Assembly (NCBI GenBank): GCA_023402175.1
Contig: JAEXCN010000235.1
Coordinates: 1 to 30,206, forward strand
Direction: 5' to 3'
From: Pseudomonadota bacterium
GTDB taxonomy: Bacteria; Myxococcota_A; Polyangia; Polyangiales; Polyangiaceae
DNA: 30,206 nucleotides
Part shown: positions 14,847-22,386 of the stretch, one piece after another
How positions within the stretch are numbered: the first letter of the stretch is position 1
Layout of the letters: each line of letters begins with the position of its first letter
Program-made: the position numbers and the translations under genes
The notes under the pieces: generated by a model
The model's database searches: none
Told to the model about the DNA's origin: nothing
Seen by the model: only the letters and a program-made list of their open reading frames with translations

Positions 14847-15997
14847 CGCGCTTCCTCACCTTCGCCGCACGGGTGGACGGCGCAAAGACCGGCGATGCAC
14901 GGCTGGCCGCCGAGCAGGTCGCAGGCATTCCCGCATGCCCCGCAATTGCGCGGATCGGAGCTCAAGTTGACCTCGCAGCCGTCGCTCGGATCGCCGTTGC
15001 AGTCGCCCCAGCCCTGCGCGCAGGACAGGGTGCACGAGCCATAGAGGCAGATACCGAGGCTGTTCCCGACCTTGGAGGTGGTGTCGCACCGGACGCCGCA
15101 TGTTCCGCAGTTGTCCGGGTCGGTGGCGAGGTCCGCGCAGGCCCCGCCGCAGAGTGTCTGCCCCGGCGGGCAGATGCACTTGATGATCCCCTTGCTGTTC
15201 TTCACGCACGTCTGCCCCGGATCGCAGGCGTAGTTGCAGGCCCCGCAATTCGAAGGCGACAGGAGCGAGGTTTCGCAGCCGTTTTCCTTGTCCTTGTCGC
15301 AATCAGCGTAATCTTCGCTGCATTTGACGTGACCGCACTCCTCGTCGAAACATCCCAGATAGGTGTTCGGCTTCAGCGTGCCGCCGTCGACGTTCGGAGG
15401 GCAGACGACCCCGCACCCGCCGCAGTTCTTGTCGTTGGTCTTCGGGTTGATGCACTTGCCACCGCAATACAGCTTGTCGGGGTCGCAGCCGCACTGTCCC
15501 TTCCCGAGATCGTTGTCGAAGATGCAGGGTTTCGCAGGATCCGGGCAGCGGTCGCCGCAGCCGTTGCAGTTCTCGTTGCTGCCCAGCCTGACCTCGCAGT
15601 CGTCGTCGATGACGCCGTTGCAGTCGCGGGTCCAGTTGCTTGGCTCGTTCTTGCAGCGGAGCACGCACGTGCCGGAGTTGCAGTCGAACTTGGCGGCGCC
15701 GCTCCCCTCGCAGCGGAAGCCGCAGGACCCGCAGTTGAGCGGGTCCCTCGATAGATCCACGTCGCACGGGAAATGCGAGTCGGTGCACGTGGTGAACGGC
15801 GCCGGACAACCCGTCGTGGGGCAATACTGCGTGAGAGCTTGTTCCGGATCCGGCTCGGCGTCGGCGGTCGTGAATGAAGGTGCTCCGGCCTCGGCGGGTT
15901 CAGGCAGGACGCCGATGACTTTCCGATCGACGCCACATGCAGCGACGAGGGCGGTGCTGAATCCCACCGTAACGACAACTTTTCGTAGATGGTTCAT
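14843..15997 (-). CDS. Cysteine-rich repeat lipoprotein (NCGxCGxxC type)
   Basis: Predicted 384 residues with about 50 cysteines (roughly 13 percent). The N-terminal signal ends in VAAC (about Cys21). Six copies of the motif N-C-G-x-C-G-x-x-C or a close variant occur: LNCGSCGFRC, NCNGCGDRC, NCGGCGVVC, NCGACNYAC, NCGTCGVRC and NCGACGNAC. They are separated by segments such as DCDKDKENGCET and DCNGDPSDGCEV. The family is abundant in myxobacteria and is presumed to be disulfide-rich and cell-surface exposed; its function is unknown. Asp-rich loops (DCNGDPSDG and similar) look able to bind calcium, which is inference. Start and stop both overlap neighbours by 4 bases (ATGA). Confidence 0.85.
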   Translation of the reverse strand: MNHLRKVVVTVGFSTALVAACGVDRKVIGVLPEPAEAGAPSFTTADAEPDPEQALTQYCPTTGCPAPFTTCTDSHFPCDVDLSRDPLNCGSCGFRCEGSGAAKFDCNSGTCVLRCKNEPSNWTRDCNGVIDDDCEVRLGSNENCNGCGDRCPDPAKPCIFDNDLGKGQCGCDPDKLYCGGKCINPKTNDKNCGGCGVVCPPNVDGGTLKPNTYLGCFDEECGHVKCSEDYADCDKDKENGCETSLLSPSNCGACNYACDPGQTCVKNSKGIIKCICPPGQTLCGGACADLATDPDNCGTCGVRCDTTSKVGNSLGICLYGSCTLSCAQGWGDCNGDPSDGCEVNLSSDPRNCGACGNACDLLGGQPCIAGLCAVHPCGEGEEAR

Positions 15998-16803
15998 CGA
16001 ACCGTCCTCCGCTCGACGAGGACTCTCATCCGGCCGGCTTGTGGGCTATTCGGGTAGCGCACGATGAAACCCTCGGCTTCGGACCGTGCTTCGTCGACAT
16101 GTCCCGCGGCGAGGAGCACGTCGACGCGCATCGCCTTCGCTTCGGGCAAGAGAACCCCGTTCGGGAAGCTCTCCTCGTAGTGCGCGAGGATGGAACTTGC
16201 TTCGTCGACCCGACCCGCCGCCAGCGCGGTCCGCGCTTCCCGCAGGCGTGCGAGCTCGAGCGCGAAGGTATCGGCCGGCGCCGTCCCGACGCTTGGCGCC
16301 GTGACCTTCGGAGCGGTGGTCCGTCGTTCCGAGGCAGTGGCGATCGCCCGCTGCCGCGGCGCATCGGCAACATCCGCCGTTGCGCTCGGAAGCTGATGGA
16401 CCTCGAGCGCATCGCCACTGGGCTGTTCGTCCGGCGGCGAAGGCGGCGCACGCTCGGCGACCGCTTCGGCAGCTGGAAACGCGTTTGCGCCAGGTGTCGC
16501 CGCACTCGGTGTGGGGGCCGAAGAAGAACGCCCCTCGTCCGGTAGCCGCACCTTCTCGACCGCGAACACGCCGAGGCACAACGTCGAGACGATGAGCGCT
16601 GCCTTGGCGATCGCGAGGGTCGGTGACCGTTTCGCTGAGGGAGAGGAGTCGGGGGGCGCGTTCACCGGAGCAACGGCCGCCAGGCGATCGAGCGCATGGC
16701 GCGCCAACGTAGGCGGCGGCGCTTCGTCCCTTGCGGCTCGTACCAGCTCATCGATCCGAGCGGCCCGCCTCTCATCCACGGTCTTGCTGTTCCGTCCGCT
16801 CAC
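15994..16803 (-). CDS. Membrane-anchored TPR-like protein, putative anti-sigma factor
   Basis: Predicted 269 residues. An N-terminal cytoplasmic part of about 60 residues (DERRAARIDELVRAARDEAP) precedes one transmembrane helix (TLAIAKAALIVSTLCLGVFA, about 62-82). A long Ala/Pro/Ser-rich linker follows, then a C-terminal helical segment from about residue 190 that looks like TPR or YfiO-like helices (LREARTALAAGRVDEASSIL, then RVDVLLAAGHVDEARSEAEG). The GTG start overlaps the sigma-factor stop as GTGA (16800-16803). A single-span protein coupled to an ECF sigma gene is the usual setting for an anti-sigma factor. No zinc-binding HxxxCxxC motif is present, so if it is one it belongs to a different class. 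The anti-sigma role is inferred from context only. Confidence 0.65.
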   Translation of the reverse strand: MSGRNSKTVDERRAARIDELVRAARDEAPPPTLARHALDRLAAVAPVNAPPDSSPSAKRSPTLAIAKAALIVSTLCLGVFAVEKVRLPDEGRSSSAPTPSAATPGANAFPAAEAVAERAPPSPPDEQPSGDALEVHQLPSATADVADAPRQRAIATASERRTTAPKVTAPSVGTAPADTFALELARLREARTALAAGRVDEASSILAHYEESFPNGVLLPEAKAMRVDVLLAAGHVDEARSEAEGFIVRYPNSPQAGRMRVLVERRTVR

Positions 16804-17408
16804 GGCGAGGTTCCTTTCGCGGTGGCATCGATTTCGGAGAGCACGCGGGAGAACTCTTCGCGCGCGCGGCGAGCGCGGGAGGCCACCGTGCCCTCAGGGA
16901 TCCCGAGATGCGCTGCGAGCTCGCGCTTCGAGAGCTGTTCGATCACGTGAAGGATGAAGACCTCGCGAAGCTCGTCAGGCATCCGCCGCAAGGCGACGTC
17001 CAAGGTGACGATGGCCTCACGCTGCTGCGCACGGACCTCCGGGTCTTCTCCCGGCGCGACATGAGCGTCGTCCTCGAGCGATAGCGGTTCGAGCCGGCGT
17101 GTGCTGCGCGTCCGCGACCGACAGAAGTCGCGTGCGACGCCGACGCTCGCGCAGCAGGCGTAGCTGCGAAGGTCGTTGGGGGACGACTTCTTCAGCTTCT
17201 CCCAGTTACGAAAGAGGCCGAGAAGAACGGTCTGCAGCGCGTCATCGAGCTCGTCCGGCTGCACGCCGAAGCGGCGAAGACACCGCCAGACCGCCGGGAT
17301 GACGGCTTCGGCTGCGCTACGGAAGGCTTGCAATGGATGAGCGGATGTCAGCGCAGGCGCGACATGCCGCGGCATCGTCGGTGGGGGGTGCAGCTTCCAT
17401 TCGAGCAT
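16800..17408 (-). CDS. ECF-type RNA polymerase sigma factor
   Basis: Predicted 202 residues, the usual ECF size. Region 2 lies at about 27-100: the acidic motif PDELDDALQTVLLGLFRNWE binds core polymerase, and SYACCASVGVARDFCRSRTR corresponds to the DNA-melting and -10-binding helix. Region 4 is about 135-190: MPDELREVFILHVIEQLSK and the helix-turn-helix ELAAHLGIPEGTVASRARRA that reads the -35 element. Several Cys in region 2 (CC, then C) are notable. Start ATG 17408 gives the full region 2; ATG 17375 is an alternative and neither has a good ribosome binding site. It should direct polymerase to a regulon likely including its own operon, since the following genes are translationally coupled to it. 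Confidence 0.92.
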   Translation of the reverse strand: MLEWKLHPPPTMPRHVAPALTSAHPLQAFRSAAEAVIPAVWRCLRRFGVQPDELDDALQTVLLGLFRNWEKLKKSSPNDLRSYACCASVGVARDFCRSRTRSTRRLEPLSLEDDAHVAPGEDPEVRAQQREAIVTLDVALRRMPDELREVFILHVIEQLSKRELAAHLGIPEGTVASRARRAREEFSRVLSEIDATAKGTSP

Positions 17409-17488
17409 CCAGAACGTTATCGAACGGAAGCGCGAATTGGATCACGAGCCCGACCAGAATTGCGAGACCGCCCCCGTGAGGTCGTGGA

Positions 17489-18601
17489 TCAGGGGCGCAA
17501 GCTCTCGAAGGAGAGCGTCAAGCTCAGCGTGACTGGCGGAAGGCGATGGACGACTCCGATAGGAACGAGCGACCACTCGGCGCCGCGCAGATAGGCGGCG
17601 GCTTCCGCCGAGAGGCGCATGCCCACGGTATCCGTCAGCCGTAGGCGCGAGACCGCTGCGAGCCCCGCGAGCGGCACGAGCGATACGGTAGAGGTATTCT
17701 CGGCAAACCCTTGCGCGTAGGTCTCGACCCAAAGCGATCCGAGCGATACGCAGGGAAAGACGTGGACGCCCATGTTGCCGACGGTGGTCGGACACACCGC
17801 GAGCTGCCCTCGAAGACCTCGGAAGCGAACGACACCTTGCTGGATGTCGAGCGCGCTCGGAAAAAGTACGGCGGTCCATAGCTCGACCCTGGGGCTCCCA
17901 CGGAGCTCCGTTTGCGCCCCCTTGCGTCGCGCCAGGCCCGCCCACAGACCGAAGTGGGCGCCAAACGTGCCCGAGGGGAAGACGCCGGACACAACCGTAG
18001 CGCCTGCTGTTGCACCGAAAATCAATCGCGCACTTGCCGACTGCGCGACGACCGGCCGACGCCGGGGTTCAGCGGATCGCCGCGGAGCCGCGCGCGACGA
18101 ACGATCCGTCGGCGGCGCGGGCTCGTTCGGCTTCTGCTCGAGCTCGACGCGCTCGGCTGAGCTTTCCGTTCCTTCGTGCGGGAGCGCTGCGCCGATGTCC
18201 GCCGTAACGGGGTTCAGCGTCTGCACGACGATGAGGACGAGTGCCTCGGCGAGATGCGCACATGAAGGGGCGCGCGTCGTTCGCTCTCCATGCGAAGGCT
18301 CTGCGCCTCTCCCGATGGTTCGCACCGTTCCGACAGCACCATCACGAGTCACGTCCACGAAGAGATCGACGGCCGCCGGAGCCTGATCGTTCGGAGGAGC
18401 CGTCAGCGCACGGCGAATGGAGGCGAGTATCTCGCTCTCGGAGGGGCATCCGCTCTTCGGAGGTGCTCGGAGCGTCGCCGAGACGTGCACGTCACCGATG
18501 GTCGCCGTCTCGCGAGCCGCAGCCGGAGTGATGCGGAGAACGAAGGCGACCGCGAAGAGACACGGCAGGCACCAGGTGCGGAGGACACGTCCGGTGTGCA
18601 T
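17489..18601 (-). CDS. Secreted protein, possible outer-membrane beta-barrel, heading the sigma-factor operon
   Basis: Predicted 370 residues with a cleavable signal peptide (hydrophobic core LPCLFAVAFVL, AAA cleavage near residue 29) and no lipobox. The first half contains SGCPSESEILASIRRAL and a Lys/Arg/Pro-rich linker near 165-190. The second half is rich in Gly and alternating hydrophobic residues (LIFGATAGATVVSGVFPSGT, HFGLWAGLARR, SLVPLAGLAAVSRLRLTDT) and ends in VTLSLTLSFESLRP, where a C-terminal aromatic near the end is typical of an outer-membrane barrel. Barrel formation is inferred. It lies on the same strand 80 bases before the sigma gene, so it may be the first gene of the operon or the signal-sensing partner. 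I do not recognise a named family. Confidence 0.6.
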   Translation of the reverse strand: MHTGRVLRTWCLPCLFAVAFVLRITPAAARETATIGDVHVSATLRAPPKSGCPSESEILASIRRALTAPPNDQAPAAVDLFVDVTRDGAVGTVRTIGRGAEPSHGERTTRAPSCAHLAEALVLIVVQTLNPVTADIGAALPHEGTESSAERVELEQKPNEPAPPTDRSSRAAPRRSAEPRRRPVVAQSASARLIFGATAGATVVSGVFPSGTFGAHFGLWAGLARRKGAQTELRGSPRVELWTAVLFPSALDIQQGVVRFRGLRGQLAVCPTTVGNMGVHVFPCVSLGSLWVETYAQGFAENTSTVSLVPLAGLAAVSRLRLTDTVGMRLSAEAAAYLRGAEWSLVPIGVVHRLPPVTLSLTLSFESLRP

Positions 18602-18729
18602 ACGCCGAGTTCGCGACGTTCTCGCGGGACAGCATCCTGCTCGCTGGGCATGCCGTCGCTAGAAGGTCAGGTTCTCATTCGCGACACGACGGGTCAAGCA
18701 AGCACCCCGGTCCACATTCGGCGTGTGCC

Positions 18730-19488
18730 TCACGCATCGAGGAACGGCAGCACGGCGTCGATGAAAGCTTCCGTCTGCTCGCTGTGCAGACGATGGCCGC
18801 CGTCGATCACCTTCCGTACGGCGCGCGGGAGGCTCGCAGCGAGGAGCGCCTGACGCGACGCCGGGACGTGGCTGCGTTCGGCCCCGAGCAGCAGCACGGG
18901 GACGTCGATGCGTTCGAGCCCTGCCCACCACGAAGGCATCGGCGAACGGAGCGCGGAAATGGTGGGCCGCGCCATCTTGAGGTCGAAGCGACGCCAAAAG
19001 GCGAGCGCGACAGTCTTCAGCATGCCCGCCGAGGCCAGGATGTTCGCAGCCGAAAGTTGCTGCCGGACCTCGCGCGCCTCGGAATCGTCGCGCGGCGGCA
19101 CGGGCGCGTCCTCGATGACGAGCCTCCGCATGCGTGACGGATTCAGGTGCGCCATGCGAAGCGCCGTGTGACCACCCAGCGAATGGCCGATCACGTCGAC
19201 CTGTTCGACTCGAAGACGATCCAGCAACGCAAACATGTCGTCACCGAACGCCTCGAGCGGGTACCGCGCGGCGCGCCCGCTACGTCCGTGACCGCGCATA
19301 TCGGGCACGATGACTCGCCTTCCGCGGTTCGTCAGAACGCCCGCAACCCGATCCCACGTGCTGCCGCGGCTCGCCATGCCGTGGAGCATCAGCACCGGCG
19401 CGCCATTCTCCGGTCCGCCGGTCCGGTAGGCGACCCGCACGCCATCCGGCGCGGTGAAGAGCTGGTAGCGAGACAGGGTGGACGGCAT
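18730..19488 (-). CDS. Alpha/beta-hydrolase (YbfF-like esterase)
   Basis: Predicted 252 residues. Seen: VLMLHGMASRGSTWDRVAGVL (oxyanion region), VIVPDMRGHGRSG, VIGHSLGGHTALRMA with the nucleophile Ser103 in GHSLGG, VIEDAPVPP with a likely catalytic Asp127, and DGGHRLHSEQTEAF with His232. The triad placement (Asp shortly after the nucleophile strand, His near the C-terminus) matches small esterases of the YbfF/PHYHD-like group. Substrate unknown; cytoplasmic. Start ATG 19488 is preferred; ATG 19503 and TTG 19527 are in frame but only add an Arg-rich stretch. It is divergent from the GST-like gene with a 181-base gap. Confidence 0.88.
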   Translation of the reverse strand: MPSTLSRYQLFTAPDGVRVAYRTGGPENGAPVLMLHGMASRGSTWDRVAGVLTNRGRRVIVPDMRGHGRSGRAARYPLEAFGDDMFALLDRLRVEQVDVIGHSLGGHTALRMAHLNPSRMRRLVIEDAPVPPRDDSEAREVRQQLSAANILASAGMLKTVALAFWRRFDLKMARPTISALRSPMPSWWAGLERIDVPVLLLGAERSHVPASRQALLAASLPRAVRKVIDGGHRLHSEQTEAFIDAVLPFLDA

Positions 19489-19669
19489 CGTTGCTCTGCG
19501 CATATCGCGGCGCCGGCGCCCACTCAACCTCCGCCGACTGTAGCGCTTCGAGAAGGACCGTCTGCTGTCGCTTCGAGCGCGTCGACGTGAAGGAGCCGTC
19601 CGCCGGAAGCGTGGTCCGAGGTTCCGATTCTGGCTCGCGGCGCCTGCGCGAGCGCGTTACATCGGAGGC

Positions 19670-20428
19670 ATGCAATTCGTCGAGCTCGAGGAGGCAAGAG
19701 CAGCAAGCGGACTTCGACTCGTCGTGGCGGGAGGCTTTCCGAGCCCCTGGTCCTTGGCGGCCAAGGTGATCTTCCAGACGAAGAAGGTGCCATTCGTCGC
19801 GGTGCGATATCGTTCTCCGGGGACGGAGATCTGCGCGTGGACGAAAACGAACAATGCGCCCGTCGCACTCTACGAATCGGAGCCACCGCGAAGCGGTTGG
19901 GCCGAGATTCTCGCGCTCGGGGAGCGCCTCGCGCCCGACGTTCCGCTCGTTCCGGGCGACCCCGAAGAGAGGGCGCGCATTTACGGCTACAGTCACGAAA
20001 TCATGGGCGAGGGCGGAATGCTCTGGTCGATGCGTCAGTACGCGATCGACGCGTCGCTCACGAGCAACGGCGAAAAGGGCTTTCCGCTGACGGCCGCGAA
20101 GTACCTCGCTCCGCGCTACGGCTGGGCGGCGGGATGCGGAGCGCGTGCGCGCGCTCGTTTCCACGAAGGGCTCGCGGTGCTCGACGGTCTCTTGCGCTCG
20201 GGAACGCCCTGGCTCCTCGGCGAGACGTTCAGTGCGCTCGACATCTACGCCGCGAGCGCGATGGCTGTCGTCGCGCCCTTGCCCGAGAAGGACTGCGCGA
20301 TGATCCAGCCCCTCCGTCAGACCTTCGAGTGGCTGAGACGCGACACGGGTGACGCGATCACTCCGGCGCTGCTCGCGCATCGGAAACGCGTCCACGAGGC
20401 GTCGATGCCGCTTCCGTTGGAGCTCTGA
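19670..20428 (+). CDS. Glutathione S-transferase-like protein
   Basis: Predicted 252 residues. The N-terminal half resembles a thioredoxin-like GST domain (LRLVVAGGFPSPWSLAAKVI, then VPFVAVRY and NAPVALYESEP, where a cis-Pro would sit in NAPVAL). The C-terminal half is helical and ends with GTPWLLGETFSALDIYAASA, the classic GST helix-6 signature (S-A-L-D-I-Y with the capping Asp). A Ser or Tyr for activating glutathione is not certain; Ser25/Ser28 in SPWS are candidates. It could conjugate glutathione or act on thiols, and the substrate is unknown. GGAGG lies only one base before ATG 19670, an unusually short spacing. It ends 53 bases before the convergent L,D-transpeptidase gene. Confidence 0.78.
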   Translation: MQFVELEEARAASGLRLVVAGGFPSPWSLAAKVIFQTKKVPFVAVRYRSPGTEICAWTKTNNAPVALYESEPPRSGWAEILALGERLAPDVPLVPGDPEERARIYGYSHEIMGEGGMLWSMRQYAIDASLTSNGEKGFPLTAAKYLAPRYGWAAGCGARARARFHEGLAVLDGLLRSGTPWLLGETFSALDIYAASAMAVVAPLPEKDCAMIQPLRQTFEWLRRDTGDAITPALLAHRKRVHEASMPLPLEL

Positions 20429-20447
20429 ACTCCGATCGGCGCATGCC

Positions 20448-20465
20448 GAGCACGCGCGTGTGCTC
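20448..20465. terminator. Symmetric hairpin between convergent genes, candidate bidirectional terminator
   Basis: GAGCAC and GTGCTC form a perfect 6-base stem with a 6-base loop (GCGCGT) in the 53-base gap between the GST-like gene and the L,D-transpeptidase gene. No T-run follows on either strand, so termination strength is unclear. Confidence 0.45.
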
Positions 20466-20481
20466 CGTGCGCCGCGCTCGA

Positions 20482-22281
20482 TTACTGCTGCGGGGCTGCG
20501 ACCGCGGCCGAGCGGCGCTTGCCCGGCGGCGGATCTTCGTGGACGACGACGCGCGAGCCGCTCATGTCGTCCTTGCTGAAGACACCGTGCCAGCCGCCGG
20601 GTAGCTGCGGGTCCGCCCAGTGGAACAGCGTGCGCGCGTCTTCCGGAGACATGTTCACGCAGCCGTGGCTTCGCACGTTTCCGAAGGAGTCGTGCCAGAA
20701 CGCGCCGTGGAGCGCGTAGCTGCCCTGGAAGTACATGACCCACGGCACGTCCTCGATCGAGTACGGCCCGTCGGACGCGACATCGCCGTCCATCGTGGCG
20801 GTGACGTGCTTCTCGCGGATGCGATACGTACCGGGCGGCGTCGGAAAATCGCGCTCCGGGTCCTGCAGGTTGCGCCGACCGGACGAGATGAGCGTCGCGA
20901 ACACGGGACGCCGACCTTCGAACGCAACGAGCTGCTGCCGCGTGAGGTCGACGTCGATCCACCTCTCGCTCGGACCGACGTCGGCAGGGATCTGCGGCTT
21001 CGCGATCTTGAGCTCGGGGAGACGCACCCAGAAGCCGCCGCTCGTCTGGTGATACGTGACGCCGGAGATCGTCGCGTCGCGACCGGTGAGGAGCACGGCG
21101 CTGCGCTTCGGCAGCTCGGTCCCCCACCCCACCTTGAGCCCGCCCTTGCCGTCGTCCGTGACCTCGAGCTTGCGTGCGCCGCTGTACATCACGAACGCGA
21201 CGGTGCCGGCGAGCGGCGCGGCTGTCTTGTCCGCCATGGGCAGATCGAGCCCCGCGTCGATTGCTACGACCGGGTCTGCGCCCGCGTCCGCCAGATCGGC
21301 GAGGTTCGGGAACGGCAGCAGGTCGGCGACGGCGCCCTCGCCGGTGAACCAGTTGCCGACGTGCTTCGTTCGTCCGGGCTGGACCATGATGCGGTCGTAC
21401 GGGACGGCAAAGCCGAAGGTCGTTCGCCACCAGCGCGTGCCCGCAGCCTTGAAGTCGCGATCGAGCGCGACCGTGAAGCCGGTCGCCATCTTCCGGACGA
21501 GGACGCCGCGCCCTTTCAGCTCCTTCAGCTGCGGGCGGCCCGCGTCGGGGTTCTCGAACGGATCTTTGATCGGGCGATCGCGATCCTTGTCCTTCTTCTT
21601 CTTCTCGTTCTTGTCGTTCTTGTCGCGTGACGTCTTGCGCGGCGGCGGCGCCTCTTCTTCGGTCGTCGCGAGCGGCGGCTCGTCGTCCTTCTCTGCTTCG
21701 CCGTTCGACGCCGGGGTGCTCTCCTCCGGCTTCGGGGCGGCAGCGCGCTGCGGCTCGTACTTCCGACGATCCTCGGCGTTCAGCACGCGCCGGTAGAGCG
21801 GCGTGCCGTCGACGACGTTCACCCCGTAGCGATACGGCATGCCGGCATCGAGGTCGGGCTGCTTCGGCGCGAGCTTCACGCGCGGGTTGGCCAGATCGAT
21901 CGTCGCGACCTTTCCGCAGACGTAACCGCCCTCGACGAGCTCGTACCAGCCTTCTTTGCAGTCGTCGTTCTTGATCGGCGGGTCGTACGCCATGACGACT
22001 GCGCCGTTGCGCAGGTATCCCATGCGCCGCGCGCCGGCGTCGCTCTCCGGCCACGAGGGCTGATCGCTGACGGACGCGACGAAGCTCGCGGCCGCGAGCT
22101 TGAGGCTGAGCTTGCGCTCCGCGGCCTTCGGCTCGGGATCGGCGCTCGATGCGTCCTCCATCACGGCGGCCGTCGTCGACGCGTCCGCCGTCGTCGATGC
22201 CGGATCGTGCCGTCCCTTGTCGCACGCCTGGAGAAATCCAAGGGCGCACGCGGGAATCAAAGCAAGCTGCCACAACCGCAC
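20482..22281 (-). CDS. L,D-transpeptidase (YkuD) lipoprotein
   Basis: Predicted 599 residues. Lipobox LQAC (Cys20) is followed by Asp, which in proteobacteria favours inner-membrane retention. After a linker comes a region with YLRNGAVVMAYDPP and GWYELVEGGYVCG (about 88-125), SH3-like in appearance. A highly charged low-complexity stretch (about 180-245, including a Lys/Asp run) follows, then a second beta-rich module. The YkuD domain occupies about 439-580: WIDVDLTRQQLVAFEG, ATLISSGR, TPPGTYRI, and the catalytic motif HGAFWHDSFGNVRSHGCVNM with His525, His539 and Cys541. The enzyme class makes 3-3 crosslinks in peptidoglycan or attaches proteins to it, in the periplasm. The GTG start at 22281 provides the signal peptide. 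It is divergent from the S-formylglutathione hydrolase gene. Confidence 0.92.
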   Translation of the reverse strand: MRLWQLALIPACALGFLQACDKGRHDPASTTADASTTAAVMEDASSADPEPKAAERKLSLKLAAASFVASVSDQPSWPESDAGARRMGYLRNGAVVMAYDPPIKNDDCKEGWYELVEGGYVCGKVATIDLANPRVKLAPKQPDLDAGMPYRYGVNVVDGTPLYRRVLNAEDRRKYEPQRAAAPKPEESTPASNGEAEKDDEPPLATTEEEAPPPRKTSRDKNDKNEKKKKDKDRDRPIKDPFENPDAGRPQLKELKGRGVLVRKMATGFTVALDRDFKAAGTRWWRTTFGFAVPYDRIMVQPGRTKHVGNWFTGEGAVADLLPFPNLADLADAGADPVVAIDAGLDLPMADKTAAPLAGTVAFVMYSGARKLEVTDDGKGGLKVGWGTELPKRSAVLLTGRDATISGVTYHQTSGGFWVRLPELKIAKPQIPADVGPSERWIDVDLTRQQLVAFEGRRPVFATLISSGRRNLQDPERDFPTPPGTYRIREKHVTATMDGDVASDGPYSIEDVPWVMYFQGSYALHGAFWHDSFGNVRSHGCVNMSPEDARTLFHWADPQLPGGWHGVFSKDDMSGSRVVVHEDPPPGKRRSAAVAAPQQ

Positions 22282-22371
22282 GGCCTGCCTCGCTTAGCGC
22301 GATCTCCTCGCGCGCGAAAGCCCCGAGAGCCTCTTGCCCGCTTACACGGCGCGCCGACACTCGCTTTCGCG

Positions 22372-22377
22372 TAAAAT
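22372..22377 (+). promoter_or_regulatory. -10-like hexamer TAAAAT before S-formylglutathione hydrolase
   Basis: TAAAAT stands out in a GC-rich divergent region, nine bases before ATG 22387. No good -35 element lies at 17 bases, and the distance to the start would leave almost no leader, so this is a weak call. Confidence 0.2.
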
Positions 22378-22386
22378 CGCGCGCCC

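Noticed and set aside
19509..19520. GGCGCCGGCGCC palindrome upstream of the hydrolase
   Set aside because: It is pure G+C and such palindromes are frequent by chance in this composition.
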